Origin: Flavobacterium hercynium
Lineage (GTDB): Bacteria; Bacteroidota; Bacteroidia; Flavobacteriales; Flavobacteriaceae
NCBI RefSeq assembly: GCF_002217285.1
Contig: NZ_MUGW01000042.1
Location: 55,641-119,640 of the forward strand
DNA: 64,000 bases
Direction of reading: 5' to 3'
Shown one piece after another: positions 34,289 to 41,552 of the stretch (its first letter is position 1; every line of letters starts with the position of its first letter). The translations under genes and the position numbers were made by a program. A model generated the notes under the pieces. The model worked only from the letters and a program-made list of their open reading frames with translations, searched no databases and was not told the DNA's origin.

Positions 34289-35476
34289 CTAAGAAATTAC
34301 TCCCGAACCAACTAATTCATTATCAAAATACCAAGCTGTAAACTGACCTTCTGTAATAGCAGACTGCGGCTCTTCAAAACTAACATACATTCCATGCTCA
34401 AACTGATGTAAAGTTGCTTTTTGCAAGGGCTGACGGTAACGAATTCTCGCCATTACGTCCATTGTTTCACCAACTTTTAATGTTTTATCAGTACGAATCC
34501 AGTGTACTTCTGATTGCTCTATAAACAATGCTTTTTTAAACAAACCGGGATGCATACTTGTCAGACCAGTATAAATAGTATTTGTTTCAACGTCTGTAGC
34601 GATAATAAATAACGGATCTGTCGTTCCGCCTACATTTAATCCTTTTCGTTGTCCTACCGTAAAATAATGAGCTCCCTGATGTTTACCCACCACTTTTCCC
34701 ATTGTGGGAAGGTAATCTCTTTTTTTAGCCTCAATTTTAAGTTCTTCTTCTGAGACTAAACTGTTTGATTTTTCAATATTGTAAATTGGATCATTTTTAT
34801 CAATTTGTACAATTTTACCATCTTTGGGCTGCAATTTTTGTTGCAAAAATTCCGGTAAACGTACTTTCCCGATAAAACACAAGCCTTGAGAATCTTTCTT
34901 TTCTGCAGTAACCAAATCCATTTCAGCAGCGATTTCACGCACTTCCGGTTTTGTTAAAGCTCCAATAGGAAAAAGAGATTTTGCCAACTGTTCTTGCGAC
35001 AACTGACATAAAAAATAAGATTGATCTTTATTCGTATCTGCACCTGCAATTAACTGGTACATTGGTTTTCCATCTACTTCGATTTCACTTTTTTGACAAT
35101 AATGTCCTGTTGCTACATAATCTGCACCAAGACTTAAAGCTATTTTCATGAAAACATCAAATTTGATTTCACGGTTACAAAGCACGTCAGGATTTGGAGT
35201 TCTCCCTTTTTCGTATTCGTTGAACATGTAATCCACAATCTTTTCTTTGTATTGTTCGCTCAGATCGACAGTCTGAAACGGTATTCCTAGTTTTTCCGCT
35301 ACCAGCAAAGCATCGTTACTATCCTCTAACCAAGGACATTCGTTAGAAATGGTAACAGAATCATCATGCCAGTTTTTCATAAAAAGGCCAATAACTTCGT
35401 ATCCTTGTTTTTGCAGCAAATAAGCAGCAACACTCGAATCTACTCCACCGGAAAGTCCAACAACTACACGTTTCAT
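34289..35476 (-). CDS. mnmA: tRNA-specific 2-thiouridylase MnmA
   Basis: 395 aa. Thiolates U34 of tRNA Lys/Glu/Gln. N-terminal PP-loop GLSGGVDSSVAAYL at 7-20; the two catalytic cysteines sit at C100 (PNPDVLCNRE) and C200 (DSQGLCFIG); family landmarks GKHQGAHYFTVGQRKGL and AIRYRQP-like ARIRYRQPLQ follow. First gene of the leftward run ending with the T9SS-B protein at 29058. Confidence 0.96.
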   Translation of the reverse strand: MKRVVVGLSGGVDSSVAAYLLQKQGYEVIGLFMKNWHDDSVTISNECPWLEDSNDALLVAEKLGIPFQTVDLSEQYKEKIVDYMFNEYEKGRTPNPDVLCNREIKFDVFMKIALSLGADYVATGHYCQKSEIEVDGKPMYQLIAGADTNKDQSYFLCQLSQEQLAKSLFPIGALTKPEVREIAAEMDLVTAEKKDSQGLCFIGKVRLPEFLQQKLQPKDGKIVQIDKNDPIYNIEKSNSLVSEEELKIEAKKRDYLPTMGKVVGKHQGAHYFTVGQRKGLNVGGTTDPLFIIATDVETNTIYTGLTSMHPGLFKKALFIEQSEVHWIRTDKTLKVGETMDVMARIRYRQPLQKATLHQFEHGMYVSFEEPQSAITEGQFTAWYFDNELVGSGVIS

Positions 35477-35505
35477 TCTAAATCTTTTATATTTTTACAA
35501 GGGTG

Positions 35506-35513
35506 CAAAGATA
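35506..35513 (-). promoter_or_regulatory. -7 element of mnmA
   Basis: Minus strand TATCTTTG followed by CA, exact TAnnTTTG match, 29 bp before the mnmA ATG. No clear TTG at -33. Confidence 0.55.
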
Positions 35514-35616
35514 ACTCAAAATTCCAGATAATTACAGTAGTTTTGATTGGTTTATGCAATAGCGTGTTAGATAAAAACTATTCCTTCTAAAATTATGTTT
35601 TAATTTAAAAAATTCT

Positions 35617-36342
35617 TTATTTCATTTTAGGCTTTGCATCTGACTGATAATTACTTTTAGGATCACTCATATTTACTTCTTTAGTCAATTTTCCTCTTAG
35701 ATAAAATTGCCATATTCCCACTTTTTTACCTTTAGAAAATTTACCCTTAGAAGCCACAACACCATCTGAATCGTAAAAAACAGCATCGCCATTGTATTCG
35801 TCATTTCCAAAAGTAGTTTCTTCCAGAACAATTCCGTTTTGACCGGTTTTTTTATAAGGGCCTTCTTTCTTACCATCCTTATACGTCATTTCTTCTGCTA
35901 CTTTAGCGTTTGGATAGTAAATAGTTTTTGCACCTTCTAACTTACCATTTTTATAGTTTTCTACGCTCATTAATACTTTAGAAGCTTTATGATAGTATTT
36001 CCACTCTCCTTCGTAATTTTTATTTACCACTTTACCTTCGCTAACTATATTTTTTTTCTGATCGTAAAAAATAGTATACGCACTTCCGTCATTTGCACTA
36101 AAATCGCGTGTTGCAATTACATCGCCTTTTTTGGTATCATCAAAAAATTTAAAAAGTCCCACTTCTTTTCCATGACTAAATGTTCCTTCATAACGAGGAC
36201 GTTTAGAAACTTCGTAAGTTCCTTTCCAAAGACCATCTTTTTTCCCGCTGGCATCTAACTTATTAGAATCAGTTTGAGCATTGCTTATTAAGGCATTCAA
36301 TAATGCTAAGCCAAATAGTAGTTTTTTAAGAATCATATACAT
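35617..36342 (-). CDS. YwqK/MORN-like repeat protein, secreted
   Basis: 241 aa from ATG at 36342; ATG at 36336 is an alternative. Signal peptide ends near ALISNAQ. The mature protein is a series of about 20-residue repeats with the pattern Y-x-x-G-K-x-x-G-x-W/x-Y-Y (KKDGLWKGTYEV, YEGTFSHGKEVGLFKFF, NYEGEWKYY, KLEGAKTIYYPN, KKEGPYKKT, KKVGIWQFY), the MORN-type repeats of the 'YwqK family antitoxin' class. That family name does not imply a toxin here: no partner gene is present. Function unknown. Confidence 0.78.
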   Translation of the reverse strand: MYMILKKLLFGLALLNALISNAQTDSNKLDASGKKDGLWKGTYEVSKRPRYEGTFSHGKEVGLFKFFDDTKKGDVIATRDFSANDGSAYTIFYDQKKNIVSEGKVVNKNYEGEWKYYHKASKVLMSVENYKNGKLEGAKTIYYPNAKVAEEMTYKDGKKEGPYKKTGQNGIVLEETTFGNDEYNGDAVFYDSDGVVASKGKFSKGKKVGIWQFYLRGKLTKEVNMSDPKSNYQSDAKPKMK

Positions 36343-36400
36343 TTAATTTTAAATGTTAAACGAAATTGTGTTCGAAAAAGTATATCTGTAAAAATAAAAA

Positions 36401-36420
36401 AATCTCGATAAATCGAGATT
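36401..36420 (-). terminator. terminator of yidC
   Basis: AATCTCGAT (36401-36409), AA, ATCGAGATT (36412-36420); leftward on the minus strand the stem is followed by a T-run. Fourteen bp after the yidC stop. Confidence 0.82.
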
Positions 36421-36433
36421 CTTTTACTTTATA

Positions 36434-38338
36434 TTATTTCTTTTTGTTTTGTTTTTTAGCAGCTTCCTGTTGCTCCATTACTTCCTGAAGACGTTGCTGA
36501 AACTTGCTTTGTTTTTTAGGCTCTTTCAATTTATTCTCTTGAATCTGAGCGTGAATTTTGTCATTATCTACGATGTAGTTTTTAATAACAAACATAATTC
36601 CAATTGTAATTAAGTTTGAGATAAAGTTATACAAACTCAAACCTGCACCATAACTGTTGAAGAAAATTAACATCATCAACGGTGAAACGTAAATCATGAT
36701 TTTCATCATTTTTGCCATATCCGGCATCCCCTCTTGTTGTGGTGCTGCCATTTGCTGATCTCCTGAAGTCATTTTCATGTAAAAGAAAATCGCAACTGCT
36801 GCCAAAATTGGGAACAAACTAATATGATCTCCGTAGAACGGAATATTAAATGGCAATTTTGCAATGGAGTCAAAAGAAGATAAATCGTCTGCCCAAAGGA
36901 AACTTTTTTGTCTTAACTCAAAAGCTGCAGGGAAAAACTGAAACGATGCATACATAAAAGGAAGCTGAATCAAAGCCGGAATACATCCTGCCATTGGGTT
37001 TACTCCCGCTTTGTTGTATAATTTCATTGTTTCCTGTTGTTTCTTCATTGGGTCTTTTTTGAATTTCTCACCCAACTCTGTAATTTCAGGACGCAAAACT
37101 TTCATTTTAGCCTGAGACAAGAATGACTTATAGGTAATTGGCGACATAGCCAATTTAATTAAAATAGTAAATACGATAATCGCAATTCCATAAGGAATAA
37201 ATGAAGCTAAGAATCCGAATAAAGGAACAAAAATCAATTTGTTAATCCATCCGAAAATTCCCCAACCTAGTGGAATGATTTTTTCGAAATTTTTATCGTA
37301 AGATTTTAATAGTTTATAATCTGATGGTCCGAAATACCAGCTCATTTTATAATCGATCTCACCATTAGAAAATGCCAATGGAACAGTAGCTCTAAACTTT
37401 TTAGTTGCAATTGTATCAACTTTTTCATCTAAAACTAAATCATCTGATTGTAAATGTGAAGTTTCAAATGGCTTATCTGTAGATAAAATAGTAGTAAAGA
37501 AATGTTGTTTAAAAGCAATATAACTCAGTTTTTCAGGTTTTTCTTCTTTCCCCTGACCGTGGTTACTTACATTATTAGTCTTCTCTTCTCCATATTGATA
37601 ATCAATTTGAGTATAACGGTTTTCATACGCTACACTTTTTTCGTTTCTGAATGTCTTAAGATCCCAAACTAAATCTAATGGTTTAGCAGAACTTATAACT
37701 TTATTTAAACCTTGTGAACGAATATCAAAACCAACTAAATAATCGTTTGGTTTCAAAATGTATTTGTATTCTAAAAATTCGTTTGCACCTGCTTTCAAAC
37801 GCATTGTCAGGATCTGATCTTCACCAATTTTAGCTAAAGTCGGCTCAAAAAATAAATCTTTAGAGTTTAACGTTCTGTTATCCGTCGTTAACAATTGAAT
37901 GTTCAAACTAGCATTGTTGTCTTTTATCAACTCTACTAATTGCCCAGAACCTTTTTTAATTTTTTCGAATTCTTTAAGAGTCGCTTCAACGATGTATCCA
38001 CCTTTGTTCGCAATTCTTAATTTAAGCTTTTCATTTTCGATGGTAGTAAAAGACTCTTTTGCAGAAGGAAGCGTAGCTGAATAAGCAAAACCACCTAATG
38101 TTTTTTGCAATTGCGCTAATTGCAATGTATCGCCAGGTGCCGCAGCAACCGGTAATGCAGCAGTTTTAGTGTCTTTTGCTTTTGCCTGAGCTTCTTGTTT
38201 TGCAACTAATTCTTTCTTGGCTTTTTCAGCAGCAATTTCTTTGTCAGAAGGTTGATTCTGGAACATTATCCAAATCAAAATTCCAAATATCAATACAAAA
38301 CCAATGATTGAATTAAAGTCTAATTTTTTTTCTTCCAT
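36434..38338 (-). CDS. yidC: membrane protein insertase YidC
   Basis: 634 aa, the long Gram-negative form. N-terminal TM (about 9-24), Ala/Lys-rich stretch, periplasmic beta-supersandwich domain (about 85-350), then the conserved five-TM insertase region (about 375-600: GIAIIVFTILIKLAMSPITYKSFLSQ, GCIPALIQLPFMYASFQFF). Lys-rich C-terminal tail. Inserts membrane proteins alone or with SecYEG. 74 bp downstream of pyrG, probably co-transcribed. Confidence 0.95.
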   Translation of the reverse strand: MEEKKLDFNSIIGFVLIFGILIWIMFQNQPSDKEIAAEKAKKELVAKQEAQAKAKDTKTAALPVAAAPGDTLQLAQLQKTLGGFAYSATLPSAKESFTTIENEKLKLRIANKGGYIVEATLKEFEKIKKGSGQLVELIKDNNASLNIQLLTTDNRTLNSKDLFFEPTLAKIGEDQILTMRLKAGANEFLEYKYILKPNDYLVGFDIRSQGLNKVISSAKPLDLVWDLKTFRNEKSVAYENRYTQIDYQYGEEKTNNVSNHGQGKEEKPEKLSYIAFKQHFFTTILSTDKPFETSHLQSDDLVLDEKVDTIATKKFRATVPLAFSNGEIDYKMSWYFGPSDYKLLKSYDKNFEKIIPLGWGIFGWINKLIFVPLFGFLASFIPYGIAIIVFTILIKLAMSPITYKSFLSQAKMKVLRPEITELGEKFKKDPMKKQQETMKLYNKAGVNPMAGCIPALIQLPFMYASFQFFPAAFELRQKSFLWADDLSSFDSIAKLPFNIPFYGDHISLFPILAAVAIFFYMKMTSGDQQMAAPQQEGMPDMAKMMKIMIYVSPLMMLIFFNSYGAGLSLYNFISNLITIGIMFVIKNYIVDNDKIHAQIQENKLKEPKKQSKFQQRLQEVMEQQEAAKKQNKKK

Positions 38339-38412
38339 TATAATTTTAAAAAAGTTATTCGTTAAAGGCTATAAGTATCGGGATTATCCCAAACGTTACA
38401 TCTCGGAGAATA

Positions 38413-40032
38413 TTAATTATTATTTTTATGCTTATTTACTGCAGCAGCTACAAAGTTTACGAAAATCGGATGTGGGTTTGCAACTGTACTTTTATATTCA
38501 GGATGGTATTGTACTCCAATAAAAAACGGGTGATTTTGTAATTCTACAATTTCTACCAAACCTGTATCCGGATTTACTCCTGAAGCAATTAATCCTGCTT
38601 TTTCTAATTCTTCAGCATATTTGTTATTGTACTCATAACGGTGACGGTGACGCTCAGAAATTGATTTTTCTCCGTATATTTTATGCGCTAACGTATTTGC
38701 TTTAATATTACATTTCCAGGCTCCAAGACGCATTGTCCCTCCTTTGTCTGTAATTGTTTTTTGTTCTTCCATCAAATTCACCACAGGATGTTTGGTATTC
38801 TCATTCATCTCTGTAGAATTTGCTTCTTTATAACCTAAAATATTTCTTGAATATTCGATTACTGACATTTGCATTCCTAAACAAATTCCGAAAAATGGAA
38901 TATTGTTTTCACGTGCAAAACGTACTGCTTCGATTTTTCCTTCAATACCTCTTTCACCAAAACCAGGAGCAACTAAAACACCATCAAGTGTTCCTAGTTT
39001 CTCTTCTACATTATCAATATTAATGTGTTCTGAGTGAATAGAAATTACATTAACTTTCGTTTCATTTGCAGCACCTGCATGAATAAAAGCTTCTAATATA
39101 GATTTATAACAATCCTGCATTTCTACATATTTTCCAATCAAACCAATGTTTACGGTTTGTTTTGGATTTTTTAATCTGCGTAAAAAAGTATTCCAGGTTT
39201 TTAAATCCGGAGCTGCTTTTTTAGGTAAATCTAATTTCTTTAAAGCAACCACATCTAATCCTTCTTCAAGCATTAAATTTGGAACTTCATATATTGTTGA
39301 AGCATCAATTGACTGAATTACTGCTTCTTTTTTAACGTTGCAAAACAAAGCCAGTTTTTGACGTAGCTCCTGAGATAATTCATGCTCAGTTCTACAAACC
39401 AATATATCAGCTTTGATACCGCTCTCCATTAATGTTTTAACAGAGTGTTGTGTCGGTTTTGTTTTTAATTCACCCGCAGCAGCCAAAAATGGCACTAATG
39501 TTAAATGAATTACAATTCCGTTGTTTTCTCCTAATTCCCACACTAACTGACGAACAGATTCTATATAAGGAAGTGATTCGATATCACCAACTGTTCCACC
39601 AATTTCAGTAATTACAATATCGTAATCGCCGGAATTACCCAGCAATTGCATTCTTTCTTTAATTTCATTTGTAATATGAGGAACAACCTGAACTGTTTTT
39701 CCTAAAAACTCTCCTCTTCTTTCTTTTTCAATAACCGAAAGATATACTCTTCCTGTAGTAACGTTATTTGCCTGAGAAGTTGGAACGTTTAAGAAACGCT
39801 CATAGTGACCTAAATCTAAGTCTGTTTCAGCACCATCATCTGTTACATAACATTCTCCATGTTCGTACGGATTTAAAGTACCCGGATCCACATTGATATA
39901 CGGATCAAATTTTTGAATAGTTGTACGATATCCTCTTCCTTGTAACAATTTTGCTAAAGATGCCGCAATAATTCCTTTTCCTAAAGAAGAAGTCACACCT
40001 CCTGTAACAAAAATATATTTTGTTTGATTCAT
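38413..40032 (-). CDS. pyrG: CTP synthase
   Basis: 539 aa from ATG 40032 (MNQTKYIFVTGGVTSSLGKG), the normal CTP synthase N-terminus; a longer frame to 40074 is not needed. Amidoligase domain about 1-270 with the P-loop GGVTSSLGKG and EIGGTVGDIES; class I glutamine amidotransferase domain about 295-535 with nucleophile cysteine in FFGICLGMQ and His/Glu in VQYHPEY. Makes CTP from UTP and glutamine. Confidence 0.97.
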   Translation of the reverse strand: MNQTKYIFVTGGVTSSLGKGIIAASLAKLLQGRGYRTTIQKFDPYINVDPGTLNPYEHGECYVTDDGAETDLDLGHYERFLNVPTSQANNVTTGRVYLSVIEKERRGEFLGKTVQVVPHITNEIKERMQLLGNSGDYDIVITEIGGTVGDIESLPYIESVRQLVWELGENNGIVIHLTLVPFLAAAGELKTKPTQHSVKTLMESGIKADILVCRTEHELSQELRQKLALFCNVKKEAVIQSIDASTIYEVPNLMLEEGLDVVALKKLDLPKKAAPDLKTWNTFLRRLKNPKQTVNIGLIGKYVEMQDCYKSILEAFIHAGAANETKVNVISIHSEHINIDNVEEKLGTLDGVLVAPGFGERGIEGKIEAVRFARENNIPFFGICLGMQMSVIEYSRNILGYKEANSTEMNENTKHPVVNLMEEQKTITDKGGTMRLGAWKCNIKANTLAHKIYGEKSISERHRHRYEYNNKYAEELEKAGLIASGVNPDTGLVEIVELQNHPFFIGVQYHPEYKSTVANPHPIFVNFVAAAVNKHKNNN

Positions 40033-40071
40033 TCTGTTGTTGTTTGTATTGTAGTTGTGTAAAAAACTTGG

Positions 40072-40079
40072 CAAAAGTA
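40072..40079 (-). promoter_or_regulatory. -7 element of pyrG
   Basis: Minus strand TACTTTTG, exact TAnnTTTG match, 39 bp before the ATG at 40032. It lies inside the upstream extension of the reading frame, which supports the ATG at 40032. Confidence 0.55.
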
Positions 40080-40215
40080 CAAATTTAATTAGACAATTTA
40101 TGTATTCCGGATTGAGATAATTTGCAAATTCACAATTAGAACCATTACATGTTTGAGTTATCGATAATTTTAACTTTTAATTAGAGTTTTCTTTGAAGAT
40201 TCTATCCTTACCCTA

Positions 40216-40605
40216 TTAAATAAGTATCAAATTATAAAATGAAAAAATGAAAAAAATTATAGTGATACTGACATCTAACCTAAGTATAATTTTAAAATTT
40301 GACAAACGAATGATTGTGTTGACAAAAAAACGAGCTAGCAACTGAACCAAGAAAAATAAGAATATTTTAATACTATAAGGATTGTAATAAATTGCCTGAG
40401 AAAAATTAAACCGTAATATTTCGGAAAAGGACCTTGTAAGACCTCGGCTTTTACAATAAATTAAAGGTTGCCCCTCACAAGAGGAAGGCAGTCCGAAATT
40501 CAAGAACTTTATTATAAAACAATAAAAAAAGATAAACATGATTATTGCAATAAAAATCATGTTTATCTTTCTATAAGAATCAATTTCGTAAGATCTTGTT
40601 TTCAC
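40216..40605 (-). CDS. DUF2752 family membrane protein (divergent)
   Basis: 129 aa, three TM segments. Core DUF2752 pattern is present but altered: CEGQPLIYCKSRGLTRSFSEILRFNFSQAIYYNPYSI, where the usual CPGCGLTR has become CKSRGLTR, so one of the cysteines is lost. Function of the family is unknown. The 5' part (residues about 12-26) is encoded by a terminator-like hairpin at 40528-40570, which makes expression doubtful or attenuated. 17 bp after the DUF4190-like gene; such pairs recur in Flavobacteria. Confidence 0.65.
   Translation of the reverse strand: MKTRSYEIDSYRKINMIFIAIIMFIFFYCFIIKFLNFGLPSSCEGQPLIYCKSRGLTRSFSEILRFNFSQAIYYNPYSIKIFLFFLVQLLARFFVNTIIRLSNFKIILRLDVSITIIFFIFSFYNLILI
40528..40570 (-). 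terminator. terminator-like hairpin inside the DUF2752 frame
   Basis: 16-bp perfect stem AAAGATAAACATGATT (40528-40543) / AATCATGTTTATCTTT (40555-40570), 11-nt loop, with T-rich continuation on the minus strand. About 50 bp after the stop of the gene at 40623, as expected for its terminator, yet inside the next reading frame. Confidence 0.65.
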
Positions 40606-40622
40606 AAAACAGAATTGATATT

Positions 40623-41015
40623 TTATTGTACTGTATCAGTCACTACTTCAACATCTAAAGAGTCAAGAGATTTTGCTGACTCTGCATTCACAGAATCCAA
40701 CGATTTTGTTAATTCATCTTTCTGAGACATAATAGCTGATCCAAAACTACCAACTACTACTAACATCCAAATAATTACAAATGCGGTTGAAACTATCCCC
40801 AAAATTAAACCTGCTTTAGGCATTGTAGTTGAAGCGTTTCCGTTTTTTGCCTGAGACAAACCAATAGCTCCAAAAATTATTGCAAGAACTCCGAAAAAAA
40901 TTGCAATTAAACCAAAGCAAGGAATAAATGCCGCAATCGCAGCTAAAACTCCTAAAACTAAAGCAGCAATTCCCATTCCTTGACCTGCACTTGACTGTTG
41001 TAAATTATTCTCCAT
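40623..41015 (-). CDS. small two-TM protein, DUF4190-like
   Basis: 130 aa from ATG at 41015 (MENNLQQSSAGQGMG). Two long Gly/Ala/Ile-rich TM segments (about 12-48 and 64-92) in the DUF4190 style: GIAALVLGVLAAIAAFIPCFG, IFGAIGLSQAKNG, AGLILGIVSTAF. The C-terminal tail is acidic/Ser-rich (DELTKSLDSVNAESAKSLDSLDVEVV). Unknown role, possibly membrane-stress related by analogy. A frame upstream to 41066 lacks support. Confidence 0.75.
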   Translation of the reverse strand: MENNLQQSSAGQGMGIAALVLGVLAAIAAFIPCFGLIAIFFGVLAIIFGAIGLSQAKNGNASTTMPKAGLILGIVSTAFVIIWMLVVVGSFGSAIMSQKDELTKSLDSVNAESAKSLDSLDVEVVTDTVQ

Positions 41016-41120
41016 ATAAAATTTATGTATTTTTTTACAAAAATAAAAAAACACAAATGCGCTCATGTACTAATTACTCAAAGTTATTAACAATTTTATA
41101 AAAAGAGATTTCCTATATTT

Positions 41121-41351
41121 CTATGGCTTTGGATATTTCTTTTTAATGTTACGAATCAACTCTTCCAGACCATTTAATTTGAGTTCGTAAACCAATGCCA
41201 ATTGCTGCCCTAATTCTCCTTTTGGAAATCCTTTATTGTGATACCAAACTACATAATACTCAGGTAAATCAATTAAAAAACGCCCTTCATATTTCCCGAA
41301 AGGCATTTTGGTGTGTGCTAATTTTATTAGAAGTTTTTTGTCTGGTTCCAT
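41121..41351 (-). CDS. DUF3820 family protein
   Basis: 76 aa from ATG at 41351 (MEPDKKLLIKLAHTKMPFGKYEGRF). Conserved pattern MPFGKYxGRxLIDLPEYYVVWYxxKGFPxGxLGxQLxL is the whole of DUF3820, sometimes called putative quorum-sensing-regulated virulence factor on the basis of a distant structure. Cytoplasmic, function unknown. A longer frame to 41414 would translate the hairpin at 41366-41405. Confidence 0.82.
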   Translation of the reverse strand: MEPDKKLLIKLAHTKMPFGKYEGRFLIDLPEYYVVWYHNKGFPKGELGQQLALVYELKLNGLEELIRNIKKKYPKP

Positions 41352-41365
41352 TTCTTTATATAAAA

Positions 41366-41405
41366 AAAGAAGCAAGAAAAGACTCTTTATCTTTCTCGCT
41401 TCTTT
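41366..41405 (-). terminator. terminator-like hairpin
   Basis: AAAGAAGCAAGAAAAG (41366-41381) / CTTTCTCGCTTCTTT (41391-41405), one mismatch and one bulge, T-run on the minus strand. Third hairpin after nagB and just before the DUF3820 start. Confidence 0.7.
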
Positions 41406-41459
41406 ATAATGCAAAACTATTCTATTTTTTTATTTCTAACTAAAGATTTAAATGATTTC

Positions 41460-41546
41460 GCCACGAATTCTTGAATTATTTTAAATACAATTCCTGAATT
41501 GGTGGCGAACATAAAACTTAGAACCTTAGCAACTAAGAATCTAAGA
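41460..41546 (-). repeat. two tandem imperfect hairpins after nagB
   Basis: Hairpin A 41517-41545: CTTAGAACCTTAG, CAA, CTAAGAATCTAAG. Hairpin B: arms 41460-41477 and 41489-41506 (GCCACGAATTC... / ...GAATTGGTGGC), about 15 of 18 paired. With the terminator at 41366-41405 they make three consecutive hairpins in the nagB 3' region. Confidence 0.6.
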
Positions 41547-41552
41547 ACCTCA

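Noticed and set aside
35617..36342. Toxin-antitoxin system suggested by the YwqK family name.
   Set aside because: No adjacent toxin gene; the protein is a secreted MORN-like repeat protein, so the label is only a family name.
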